A program made the position numbers and the translations under genes. From positions 1 to 5,797 of the forward strand of contig JAOUDE010000173.1 of NCBI GenBank assembly GCA_029859455.1: a stretch of 5,797 nucleotides of DNA. Reading direction: 5' to 3'. Below the pieces are notes generated by a model that searched no databases, was not told where the DNA came from, and saw only the letters and a program-made list of their open reading frames with translations. The DNA is from Ignavibacteria bacterium. Its GTDB lineage: Bacteria > Bacteroidota > Ignavibacteria > UBA10030 > UBA6906. Below, piece by piece: positions 1 to 5,797 of the stretch (position 1 is its first letter; each line of letters opens with the position of its first letter).

Positions 1-2181
1 GCGAAGATATCAGAAGTCCTGGGGGATATCCAGGGGATGACAGAGTTGAACTGGTCTCTCATTCCGATCTATCGGACAATGAGACGGACGAAAGAGGAAG
101 AGGCGGCCCTTGGCCAGCTTCTTCAAACAGCGTTCAATGCGGGGAGTCTGCCCATGCAGGCGCGCGTGTATGCCGAGTGGGGCGATGCATTTGCCCATCG
201 GGGGGACCTGAATGCTGCGATAGAGAACTACATTCGCGGCCTTTCGATTGCAACCCAGGCGTCCGAGGCCCTTCAGGAGATCGAGCTCCGCTCCCGGCTG
301 GCCTACGCGTATGCGCAATCAGGCTCCCGCGACGAGGCGTTCAGGACGTTCACCGACGGATTGGTTCAGTCAGACAGGACACCCGGTGCTGAACGGGTTC
401 GTGAAGAGATGCTCGTCCGGACCGGGAACATCTATCTGCGTGAGCGCGACTATGCAAACGCTGACCGCTTCTTCGAAGCGGCCCTGCAGTCGGCCATACG
501 TCGGAACGACAAACTGCTGGAGGGATACCTCTTTCTCCAGCGGGGTCATTGCTCGGTGGGACTCAATCCCCGCTCATCTGCCGCAATGCAGAACTACGAA
601 ATAGCGCTCGACCTGTTTTCCTCCTACTCATACAATCCGGGGATCGCGTACGCGCGGGCATCGCTCGGCATCAGCGAATGGAAATCAGGCCGTCTCGGAG
701 CGGCCCTGGAGCACCTCGGGGCTGCCGTCATGCTCGATGCCGATCCCGGAAGCCTCTCTGCAGAGGGAAGGATCATCGGTGAATGCGAGGAAACATTCTA
801 CCAGCTTCACGGAGCGACTCTCCGGGAAGCGTACCTCGAGGTTCTTCTGTTCCTCGGACAGTACGATGAGGCGTTCAGACAGAACCAGAAAGATCGGGCA
901 GACCGAATCGCCGAGACCCTCCAGAGCCTCAAAGTAGAAACCGGACGGCAGGGGACAAACGCATCTGTGTGGGAGGTACAGCGAAATGCGGGTCGGGCGA
1001 CGGGAGCGGTGATGCAGCAGCGCATTCTCCTCTCGGAAGGGGCCGTGGACCAGGCCGTTTTCGCCGAGGCGCGTGTCAGCAGGACGCGCTACGGCGATCT
1101 TGAAAGCAAAGCCCTCGCAGAACTCGATGAAGCGTCCGGAGACGGGGTCGAAATTCTGATTCGGCGGTCAGCTCCCGGCGTTGCGGAAATACAGAGACGT
1201 CTGCCGGCGGAAACAGCGCTGGTCACCTGCATTCCGACATCCCGAACGCTGTTCGTCTTCGCGATCAGAAGCGATCAATGGGCTGTCGAGCTCGCAGCGG
1301 TCGACCGTGCATCGTACAGGGAATCGACGACCCGGTTCGCGTCACTTCTGCAGGAAGCGGTTGACGAAGAAGTCGCCGTTGGTGGGAATGCCCAGGAAAT
1401 CAGGAACATCGGAACAACCCTCTACAGCCAGGTGATCAGGCCTGTGCGCGGGATGCTGAGCGGCGCCGGAACGATGGTGTTTATCCCGGATGCCGATCTC
1501 TTTCCCCTCCACGCACTTCCGGTTCCCGGCGGGGCAAGACGGTACCTTATCGAAGATGTTTCCGTTTCGTATCTGCCGATTGCCTCTGCCCTTCTGTTCC
1601 GCAAGGCTTCTCAGGGGCCTTCCGGACTCGATATCGTCGGCCTGGGACATCCCGGGGCCGGTTCCTGGGACGTGGAATATGAACTGCGCGATATTCAGGC
1701 CTTTCACAAACCGGCCCGTCTCTACTTTGGGACCGATGCGACATTTGTGACCCTCACAAGGGAACAGGGATATATTCTGCATCTCGCAGCCGAATTCAGC
1801 TATGATGCGGATTGGCCGGGGAATTCCGTGATCAGATTGTCCAACGGTCAGAGCCCGAAGGGGTATAGCGATATTTCATGGGGCTCCCTCTTTTCGATCC
1901 CGCCGTTTCCGGGAGTGTTGCTTTCCGATCTGAACGCGGCCGGTGCGTTCCCGGCGATGAAACCGATTCTCTTCCTTGCCAACGGGACTTCATCGGTGAT
2001 CGCGACCTCCGCCCAGCCAAGGCGCAAAACCAGGAAGATGTTCGGAGAGCTCTTCTATACATCGATGCTCTCGGAGTTGAACGTCAGGACTGCGTATCGC
2101 AACGCCCTGACCGGAATGATCGACAACGAGGAGTTTGCTATGCCCGAGGTTTGGGCGCCGTTCTATCTCTGGGGGTTTTGA
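1..2181 (+). CDS. TPR-repeat protein with C-terminal CHAT-like domain, catalytic dyad apparently lost; 5' partial
   Basis: The frame is open from base 1 with no upstream stop, so the gene probably starts before the window. The first ATG, at 37, gives 714 residues (numbering used here). Residues about 43-236 form TPR-like helix pairs (WGDAFAHRGDLNAAIENYIRG, near 49-68; TGNIYLRERDYANADRFFEAAL, near 129-150, in part), with further helices to about 300. Residues about 390-714 resemble a CHAT domain: VFIPDADLFPLHALP (481-495), YLIEDVSVSYLP (503-514), ILHLAAEF (580-587), VLLSDLNAAG (627-636) and the C-terminal WAPFYLWGF. CHAT peptidases normally have a His in HxAxHG and a Cys in LSAC(E/N)TG. Here these align with Glu586 and Leu632, so proteolysis is doubtful. 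No signal peptide can be judged because the N-terminus is missing. The TPRs suggest a protein-binding scaffold. Substrate and partners are unknown. It converges on the neighbouring secreted-protein gene. Family is fairly sure; inactivity is inferred from a by-eye alignment. Confidence 0.85.
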   Translation, partial: AKISEVLGDIQGMTELNWSLIPIYRTMRRTKEEEAALGQLLQTAFNAGSLPMQARVYAEWGDAFAHRGDLNAAIENYIRGLSIATQASEALQEIELRSRLAYAYAQSGSRDEAFRTFTDGLVQSDRTPGAERVREEMLVRTGNIYLRERDYANADRFFEAALQSAIRRNDKLLEGYLFLQRGHCSVGLNPRSSAAMQNYEIALDLFSSYSYNPGIAYARASLGISEWKSGRLGAALEHLGAAVMLDADPGSLSAEGRIIGECEETFYQLHGATLREAYLEVLLFLGQYDEAFRQNQKDRADRIAETLQSLKVETGRQGTNASVWEVQRNAGRATGAVMQQRILLSEGAVDQAVFAEARVSRTRYGDLESKALAELDEASGDGVEILIRRSAPGVAEIQRRLPAETALVTCIPTSRTLFVFAIRSDQWAVELAAVDRASYRESTTRFASLLQEAVDEEVAVGGNAQEIRNIGTTLYSQVIRPVRGMLSGAGTMVFIPDADLFPLHALPVPGGARRYLIEDVSVSYLPIASALLFRKASQGPSGLDIVGLGHPGAGSWDVEYELRDIQAFHKPARLYFGTDATFVTLTREQGYILHLAAEFSYDADWPGNSVIRLSNGQSPKGYSDISWGSLFSIPPFPGVLLSDLNAAGAFPAMKPILFLANGTSSVIATSAQPRRKTRKMFGELFYTSMLSELNVRTAYRNALTGMIDNEEFAMPEVWAPFYLWGF

Positions 2182-2187
2182 GGAAGG

Positions 2188-3078
2188 TTATTCGCGGATG
2201 ACCCGAACGCTGCCAAGGCCCGACTCGATCCGGATATTGACCCGGCCGTCCGTGTCGTTGTAGTTGTCCGTCATGTACTCGACATCACTGATCGGCCTGA
2301 ATCCCTTGTCACAATCGAGGCGTGAGACCCAGCTCTTCTCATAGAGCAGCCGCGCACCCACGCGGTTGGGAACGATCATGGTCAGCACGCCGAGACCGAC
2401 ATCGATGTCGATATCCGCCTCCCGAGTGAGATTCCCGCCGAAGTCCAGATAATAGGTCCCGACACCCCCCGAAAACCTGAACCGCCTGAAGTTCGCGTTT
2501 CCCAGGTTTCTCCCGTCGAACTTGCTCACGCCGGATTCGATGCTCATCCGTTCTATCAGCGCGCTGTTCTTTTCATCAAAATTCATGGCAACATCACTGG
2601 CGCCGGATGAGAGTGTGAAGTCCTTTACCTGGAGCCCGGAAAGGTCGAAATTGCCGTTCCCGAGGCCGAGTTCGATGTCGAATGAAAGAGGGATCGCATC
2701 GCAAAACTCAAGATTCCACGTCCCGCGCTGGACATTCCAGTTGCCGGAAGATCCCTTGCCATCGGATTCTTCCCCCAGGGCGATCTCCAGGTAACCGACT
2801 CTGTTCCGTACCGAATAGGTGATGCTGATTGCCCGTGTATCGGCGTCCGGTGAGGGTTCTGCGATCAGGATCTTCCCCGCTTCGCCCCTCGTAATCGTGA
2901 CGCTTCCGAAGGCTGACGTCAGCACGATGTTCACTTCTTTTTCTGTCGTTCGTCCAATTTCTCTTGTTGCATGGGCGGACGAACTGATGCTCTGAGCTGA
3001 TGCACCGTCGCCCGCCGTCATCAGGACGAACAGGAGAGGGATCGTGAGAAGCCGGTATGGTGCGGTCTGGAGTTTCAT
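2188..3078 (-). CDS. Secreted toast-rack-like (LiaF/DUF2154-type) beta-repeat protein
   Basis: This is a 296-residue exported protein. The N-terminus has a positively charged stretch, a hydrophobic core (residues 10-22) and an Ala-Ser-Ala site, suggesting signal peptidase I cleavage after Ala28; there is no lipobox and no later membrane segment. The mature part is rich in beta strands broken by small Gly turns: LGLG (137-140), SSGAS (157-161), SGVS (182-185), SGGVG (203-207), VGLG (227-230) and SGLGS (286-290). The spacing between those from 137 to 230 is about 21-24 residues, as in a stacked beta-ladder. This resembles the toast-rack/LiaF C-terminal-like folds of envelope-stress proteins; the match is by pattern only. 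Cys126 and Cys256 are the only cysteines in the mature protein and could form a disulfide. It lies 49 nt downstream of the ECF sigma gene on the same strand, so it is probably co-transcribed and may be a target or sensor of that sigma factor. The start is supported by AAGGGGG 9 nt upstream. Molecular function is unknown. Confidence 0.8.
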   Translation of the reverse strand: MKLQTAPYRLLTIPLLFVLMTAGDGASAQSISSSAHATREIGRTTEKEVNIVLTSAFGSVTITRGEAGKILIAEPSPDADTRAISITYSVRNRVGYLEIALGEESDGKGSSGNWNVQRGTWNLEFCDAIPLSFDIELGLGNGNFDLSGLQVKDFTLSSGASDVAMNFDEKNSALIERMSIESGVSKFDGRNLGNANFRRFRFSGGVGTYYLDFGGNLTREADIDIDVGLGVLTMIVPNRVGARLLYEKSWVSRLDCDKGFRPISDVEYMTDNYNDTDGRVNIRIESGLGSVRVIRE

Positions 3079-3087
3079 ACGAATACG

Positions 3088-3094
3088 CCCCCTT
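3088..3094 (-). promoter_or_regulatory. Shine-Dalgarno site of the secreted toast-rack-like gene
   Basis: On the minus strand AAGGGGG lies 9 nt before the ATG at 3078. It fixes that start and shows that this gene has its own ribosome binding site in the 49-nt gap after the sigma-factor stop codon. Confidence 0.6.
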
Positions 3095-3127
3095 ATACGT
3101 CAAAAGAGTGCAAGGGGTTTCGGGTGC

Positions 3128-3778
3128 TCAATAGTGCCGTATTCTCTTCCTGAGCGACTTGTAGAGCATTTCCCTCGCCCTGAAAATATGCGCTTTTACC
3201 GTTCCAATAGGCAGTTTCAGTGCGGTCGCTATCTCTTCGTAGCTTTGCTCTTCTACATGCCGAAGCTGAATGACCCGCCTGTATTTCTCGGGGAGTTCGT
3301 CGATCGCTGCGGCGAGCAGGCGGGATTTCTGGTTCGCAATGATATCCCTGTCCGCTGCGAATGTCTGGTCCGGCAGTTCGAACTGATATTCACCATCCTT
3401 GGAAGCGATCGGTTTGTCGATCGAGTAGGTCGGCAGTTTCTTCTTGCGGATGTAATCGATGCAGTTGTTCGTTGCAATCTTGTAGAGCCAGGTGGAAAAG
3501 GCATATTCCTCATTGAAGTTCTTCAGCGAAGCGAATGCCTTGATGAACGCCTCCTGCGTGAGATCCTCCACCTGCGACCGGTCATGAACTATCTTGAGCA
3601 CGAACACATAGATCGGGTCGTGGTACTTCTCCATGAGCTTCCGGTATGCAGTGTTGTCACCCTTCAGGGCGCGGTGGATCAGTCGGGAATCCTCCTTCCG
3701 GGACTTGAGCTTCTTTGGAGATTGTTTCGTGCGAGAAGGTGGGGAGACAGCCTTCTGTGGCCGCGGGTTCTTGGGCAT
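3128..3778 (-). CDS. ECF-family RNA polymerase sigma-70 factor
   Basis: This 216-residue protein has the two-domain layout of extracytoplasmic-function sigma factors, which direct RNA polymerase to a dedicated promoter set. Region 2 covers about residues 44-114: the core-binding signature DLTQEAFIKAF (72-82), then FSTWLYKIATNNCIDYIRKK (94-113), which would melt and read the -10 element. A linker of about 45 residues follows. Region 4 covers about 158-211: LPEKYRRVIQLRHVEEQSY and then a helix-turn-helix with LPIGTVKAHIFRARE (189-203) that would read the -35 element. No region 3 domain is present. The first 28 residues are unusually basic and Pro-rich (10 Lys/Arg), ahead of the usual ECF start. 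The ATG at 3778 has only a weak, distant GAGG upstream, but I see no better start before region 2. It is divergent from tmk and followed by the secreted beta-repeat gene. No anti-sigma gene is visible beside it. Confidence 0.95.
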   Translation of the reverse strand: MPKNPRPQKAVSPPSRTKQSPKKLKSRKEDSRLIHRALKGDNTAYRKLMEKYHDPIYVFVLKIVHDRSQVEDLTQEAFIKAFASLKNFNEEYAFSTWLYKIATNNCIDYIRKKKLPTYSIDKPIASKDGEYQFELPDQTFAADRDIIANQKSRLLAAAIDELPEKYRRVIQLRHVEEQSYEEIATALKLPIGTVKAHIFRAREMLYKSLRKRIRHY

Positions 3779-3834
3779 TGTCCGGGAGGAAACCTCGATC
3801 AGGTCAACGGGCTGTCAATTGCAGAAAAGTTACT

Positions 3835-3861
3835 CAAATAGAGCCTCACTCGCAAATAGAG
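3835..3861. repeat. Two-copy 9-bp direct repeat CAAATAGAG
   Basis: CAAATAGAG occurs at 3835-3843 and again at 3853-3861, with starts 18 bp apart and 9 bp between copies. On the minus strand it reads CTCTATTTG twice, beginning 57 nt upstream of the sigma-factor start codon. Tandem spaced half-sites in a divergent promoter region are a common operator arrangement, but no regulator is identified. The weak minus-strand promoter candidate overlaps both copies. Confidence 0.5.
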
Positions 3862-3864
3862 TCC

Positions 3865-3888
3865 ACCGGCGGTCGTTGCTTCGCCGGT
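3865..3888. repeat. 7-bp perfect inverted repeat (ACCGGCG / CGCCGGT)
   Basis: ACCGGCG at 3865-3871 and CGCCGGT at 3882-3888 are perfect reverse complements around a 10-nt loop. No T-run follows on either strand, so this is not a convincing intrinsic terminator. It lies 47 nt before the tmk start and could be a palindromic operator or a leader hairpin if transcription starts upstream of it. Chance occurrence cannot be excluded. Confidence 0.35.
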
Positions 3889-3935
3889 TCAAATTTGGTA
3901 AGTTCGAAACAGTCAACCAAACGAGAGATGACTCC

Positions 3936-4577
3936 ATGCTGATCACATTCGAGGGACTCGATTGTAGCGGAAAATCAACTCAGGCCCGACTGCTGGCCGA
4001 GGCTCTGCAGGCGACCGCAGGCACACCGAAGGTGCATTTCATCCGTGAACCCGGTGGTACGGAAATCTCAGAACGGATCAGAGCAATCCTTCTCGACCGC
4101 AGCAATGCCGAGATGGACCATGTTGCGGAGCTTCTTCTTTTCTCCGCAAGCCGTGCGCAGCTTTCCCGCGAAGTCATTACGCCGGCTCTCCTCCGGCGCG
4201 AAATCGTCATTTGTGACAGGTACCTCGATTCGACCACTGCGTACCAGGGGTTCGGAAGGGGAATCGACAGAGAGGCAATCGTCAGGATCAACCGTCTTGC
4301 GACGGCGGGTCTGATGCCGCACCTTACACTGTTACTTGATATTCCACTCGAGGAAGTGTCCAGAAGAAGGGGAGCGACAGGCGAAGCTCCTGACAGGATG
4401 GAGGGTTCCGGGGTGCGGTTCTATGAACGCGTGCTCCGGGGTTACAGGGAGATCGCGGCTGATGACTCGGACCGCTTCATGGTCATCGATGGAACGAAGA
4501 CCGTGAAGGAAATACAGGAGATCATCTGGAAGGAAGTGGAAACCCGCCTGGCAAACGACCGTAAAGAATCGAAATGA
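3936..4577 (+). CDS. tmk: Thymidylate kinase (dTMP kinase)
   Basis: This 213-residue cytoplasmic enzyme phosphorylates dTMP to dTDP with ATP, an essential step in dTTP supply; the length is typical of bacterial Tmk. The Walker A loop is FEGLDCSGKST (residues 5-15). REPGGT (37-42) matches the dTMP-binding region. CDRYLDSTTAYQGFGRG (93-109) carries the family DR(Y/F) motif and the Tyr-Gln nucleoside contact region. The Arg-rich LID, RRRGATGEAPDRME (143-156), follows. The P-loop lacks the Arg found in human/yeast-type enzymes while the LID is basic, which fits the E. coli-like type II class. The ATG at 3936 places the usual MLITFEG start correctly; the frame stays open further upstream, but that would run into the divergent sigma gene and adds no family sequence. 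The preceding AGAGA is only a weak ribosome site. The S41 protease gene follows after 20 nt, so the two probably share a transcript. Confidence 0.97.
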   Translation: MLITFEGLDCSGKSTQARLLAEALQATAGTPKVHFIREPGGTEISERIRAILLDRSNAEMDHVAELLLFSASRAQLSREVITPALLRREIVICDRYLDSTTAYQGFGRGIDREAIVRINRLATAGLMPHLTLLLDIPLEEVSRRRGATGEAPDRMEGSGVRFYERVLRGYREIAADDSDRFMVIDGTKTVKEIQEIIWKEVETRLANDRKESK

Positions 4578-4582
4578 TGAAC

Positions 4583-4589
4583 GGAGGAG
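4583..4589 (+). promoter_or_regulatory. Strong Shine-Dalgarno site deciding the protease start
   Basis: GGAGGAG lies 8 nt before the ATG at 4598. Two in-frame ATGs occur earlier, at 4574 (overlapping the tmk stop as ATGA) and 4577, but this ribosome site would lie inside those reading frames and they have no good site of their own. The position of GGAGGAG therefore favours 4598. Confidence 0.7.
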
Positions 4590-4597
4590 ACCAAAAG

Positions 4598-5797
4598 ATG
4601 GTGAGGGTGTATCACATATTACTGATGCGAACGATCGTCAGTGCGGGAGTGCTCATGCTGGGCTGGATGCCGGCCGGCGCCGGGTCCCCTGACGGAAACC
4701 ATTTTCTCGAAGTCAACAAGAGCATTGACATATTCGGTCGCGTCTATAAGGAGATTTCGTCCAACTATGTCGACGAAATCCAGCCGTCCCGGTTCATGGA
4801 TGTGGGGATTGAGGCAATGTTGGGTTCGCTCGATCCCTATACGGTGTATATAGACCGCGAAAACGGTGATGAAGTGGAGCTCCTGACAAGCGGCAAATAC
4901 GGAGGGATCGGTGTCACCATCGGCTATCGCGATGGAACGGTACAGGTCATGAGCGTCATGGACGGGTATTCGGCCCAGCGCCAGGGACTCATTCCGGGCG
5001 ATCGCATTCTCGAAGTCGACGATACGCCGGTCAAGGGGAAGAAGCCGGATGTGGTCCGGAATCTGACGAGAGGTGCACCCGGCACGGAGGTTCGCCTGTT
5101 GATTGACCGCGAAGGGGAGGTCTCACCTCTGGCGTTCGTTCTGATCCGTGAGGAGATCCGGCTCCGGAATGTCACCTATGCAACCAGGTTTTCCGACGAC
5201 ATCGGATATGTCCGCCTCGAGCGTTTTTCCCGCAACGCCGGTGAGGAGGTCCGTCAGGCGATCAAGGATCTCAGGGATGAGGGAGAACTCCGCGGGCTTG
5301 TGCTCGACCTGCGGGGGAATCCCGGTGGTCTCCTGGAAGCGGCGGTTGAGGTCGTAAGCAAGTTCGTCCCGCGGGGAAGTGAAATCGTCAGCACCAGGGG
5401 GCGGCGACCGGAATCTGCAAAGACATATCAGTCATCTGAAGAACCCCTCGCTTCCGACATTCCCCTGGTGGTGCTGACGGATCGCGAGAGCGCGAGCGCC
5501 AGCGAGATTGTTTCGGGAGCGATCCAGGATCTGGACCGCGGTCTCATTGTTGGTGACCGGACATTCGGCAAGGGTCTCGTTCAAACCATCATTCCCCTCA
5601 ATTATGGCGCCCAGCTCAAGGTCACGACGGCGCGTTATTATATCCCGAGCGGTCGCAGTATCCAGGAAATCGATTACGAAAACAGGACCGCTGACGGCGT
5701 GTTCGCCCCGTATGCGGACAGTGCACGCCATGAGTTCAGAACGGTCGGCGGAAGGGTTGTCTATGAACATGGCGGGATCGCCCCGGACTCGGTGGTG
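4598..5797 (+). CDS. S41-family C-terminal processing protease (CtpA/Tsp-like), PDZ domain; 3' partial
   Basis: The frame is open to the last base, giving 400 residues without a stop; Ctp proteins are usually somewhat longer, so only the C-terminal part is missing. Ctp proteases cleave proteins near their C-termini in the periplasm or cell envelope. The N-terminus has a hydrophobic segment (residues 12-24) and a likely signal peptidase site after Ala28, so the enzyme is exported or membrane-tethered. Residues about 35-95 form the N-terminal helical region (FGRVYKEISSNYVDE; LGSLDPYTVYI). The PDZ domain covers about 99-185 (YGGIGVTIG; GLIPGDRILEVDD). The S41 core follows, with LVLDLRGNPGG (234-244), ESASASEI (297-304) and TFGKGLVQ (322-329). 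By comparison with E. coli Tsp, Ser300 is the nucleophile and Lys325 the general base, 25 residues apart as in Tsp, with Asp311 also matching. The enzyme should be active. It follows tmk by 20 nt in the same direction. Confidence 0.96.
   Translation, partial: MVRVYHILLMRTIVSAGVLMLGWMPAGAGSPDGNHFLEVNKSIDIFGRVYKEISSNYVDEIQPSRFMDVGIEAMLGSLDPYTVYIDRENGDEVELLTSGKYGGIGVTIGYRDGTVQVMSVMDGYSAQRQGLIPGDRILEVDDTPVKGKKPDVVRNLTRGAPGTEVRLLIDREGEVSPLAFVLIREEIRLRNVTYATRFSDDIGYVRLERFSRNAGEEVRQAIKDLRDEGELRGLVLDLRGNPGGLLEAAVEVVSKFVPRGSEIVSTRGRRPESAKTYQSSEEPLASDIPLVVLTDRESASASEIVSGAIQDLDRGLIVGDRTFGKGLVQTIIPLNYGAQLKVTTARYYIPSGRSIQEIDYENRTADGVFAPYADSARHEFRTVGGRVVYEHGGIAPDSVV

Larger units (their letters stand above)
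3779..3935. promoter_or_regulatory. Divergent intergenic region between the sigma-factor operon and tmk-protease operon
   Basis: These 157 nt separate two start codons facing away from each other, so promoters for both units are expected here. No strong consensus is visible. Weak candidates are, for tmk, TTGCTT (3876) and TAAGTT (3899) with a 17-nt spacer, and, for the sigma gene on the minus strand, TTGCGA and TAACTT, also with a 17-nt spacer. Each has only about half-consensus -10 boxes. The region also holds a direct repeat and an inverted repeat, listed separately, either of which could be an operator. The role as promoter region is inferred from gene orientation; exact promoter boxes are uncertain. 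Confidence 0.5.

Noticed and set aside
18..34. Short inverted repeat CCTGG / CCAGG near the window start, as a possible terminator or operator before the ATG at 37.
   Set aside because: It is only 5 bp with no T-run and lies in a frame open from base 1, so it is more likely coding sequence of the truncated gene.
37..39. ATG at 37 as the true start of the TPR-CHAT gene.
   Set aside because: The 12 codons before it are open and read as plausible protein, and the TPR array seems to begin mid-run. GGGGGA 10 nt upstream could be a ribosome site, so this start is possible but less likely.
10..318. A 102-residue minus-strand open frame near the window start.
   Set aside because: It lies opposite a continuous TPR-type coding frame, and I see no ribosome site or family pattern supporting it.
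1342..1782. A 146-residue minus-strand open frame inside the TPR-CHAT gene.
   Set aside because: It lies opposite the recognised CHAT domain and its translation shows no recognisable features.
3044..3841. A 265-residue open frame on the + strand opposite the sigma factor gene.
   Set aside because: It is fully antisense to a clearly recognised ECF sigma gene, its translation shows no family features, and it spans into the promoter region. It is a shadow of the sigma codon pattern.
3633..3935. A 101-residue upstream extension of tmk in the same frame.
   Set aside because: It overlaps the divergent sigma gene and the promoter region. Tmk proteins start at the MLITFEG motif, which matches the ATG at 3936.

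Overview
The window carries five protein genes packed with almost no spare DNA. It reads as a chromosomal segment of a bacterium from the FCB side of the tree (Chlorobi / Ignavibacteriota / Kapabacteria-like). That placement is inference, from the style of the thymidylate kinase (EGLDCSGKST P-loop), an ECF sigma factor followed by an exported toast-rack-like protein, a TPR-CHAT protein, and purine-rich Shine-Dalgarno sequences ahead of some genes. Base composition looks moderately GC-rich and even throughout. I see no mobile element, RNA gene, CRISPR array or sign of recent transfer.

Layout. (1) Positions 1-2181, + strand: the 3' part of a TPR-repeat protein with a C-terminal CHAT (caspase/separase-like) domain. 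The fold landmarks are present, but both catalytic residues, His and Cys, appear to be replaced. (2) Positions 3778-2188, - strand: a two-gene unit, an ECF-type sigma-70 factor and then, 49 nt later, a secreted glycine-punctuated beta-repeat protein. It converges on the TPR-CHAT gene, with 6 nt between stop codons. (3) Positions 3779-3935: a 157-nt divergent promoter region holding a 9-bp direct repeat and a 7-bp inverted repeat. (4) Positions 3936-5797, + strand: thymidylate kinase (tmk), then, 20 nt later, a signal-peptide-bearing PDZ/S41 C-terminal processing protease that runs off the window end with its catalytic Ser and Lys visible.

How the genes may work together: tmk makes dTDP for DNA synthesis and the Ctp-type protease acts outside the cytoplasmic membrane; they are probably co-transcribed but functionally unrelated. 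The sigma factor and the exported protein probably form an envelope-linked regulatory unit, with no recognisable anti-sigma gene in the window. The TPR-CHAT protein is probably a scaffold or pseudoprotease; its partners, if encoded nearby, lie upstream of the window. The strongest candidate for something unusual is the CHAT domain lacking its catalytic dyad. The rest is mostly housekeeping and regulatory.
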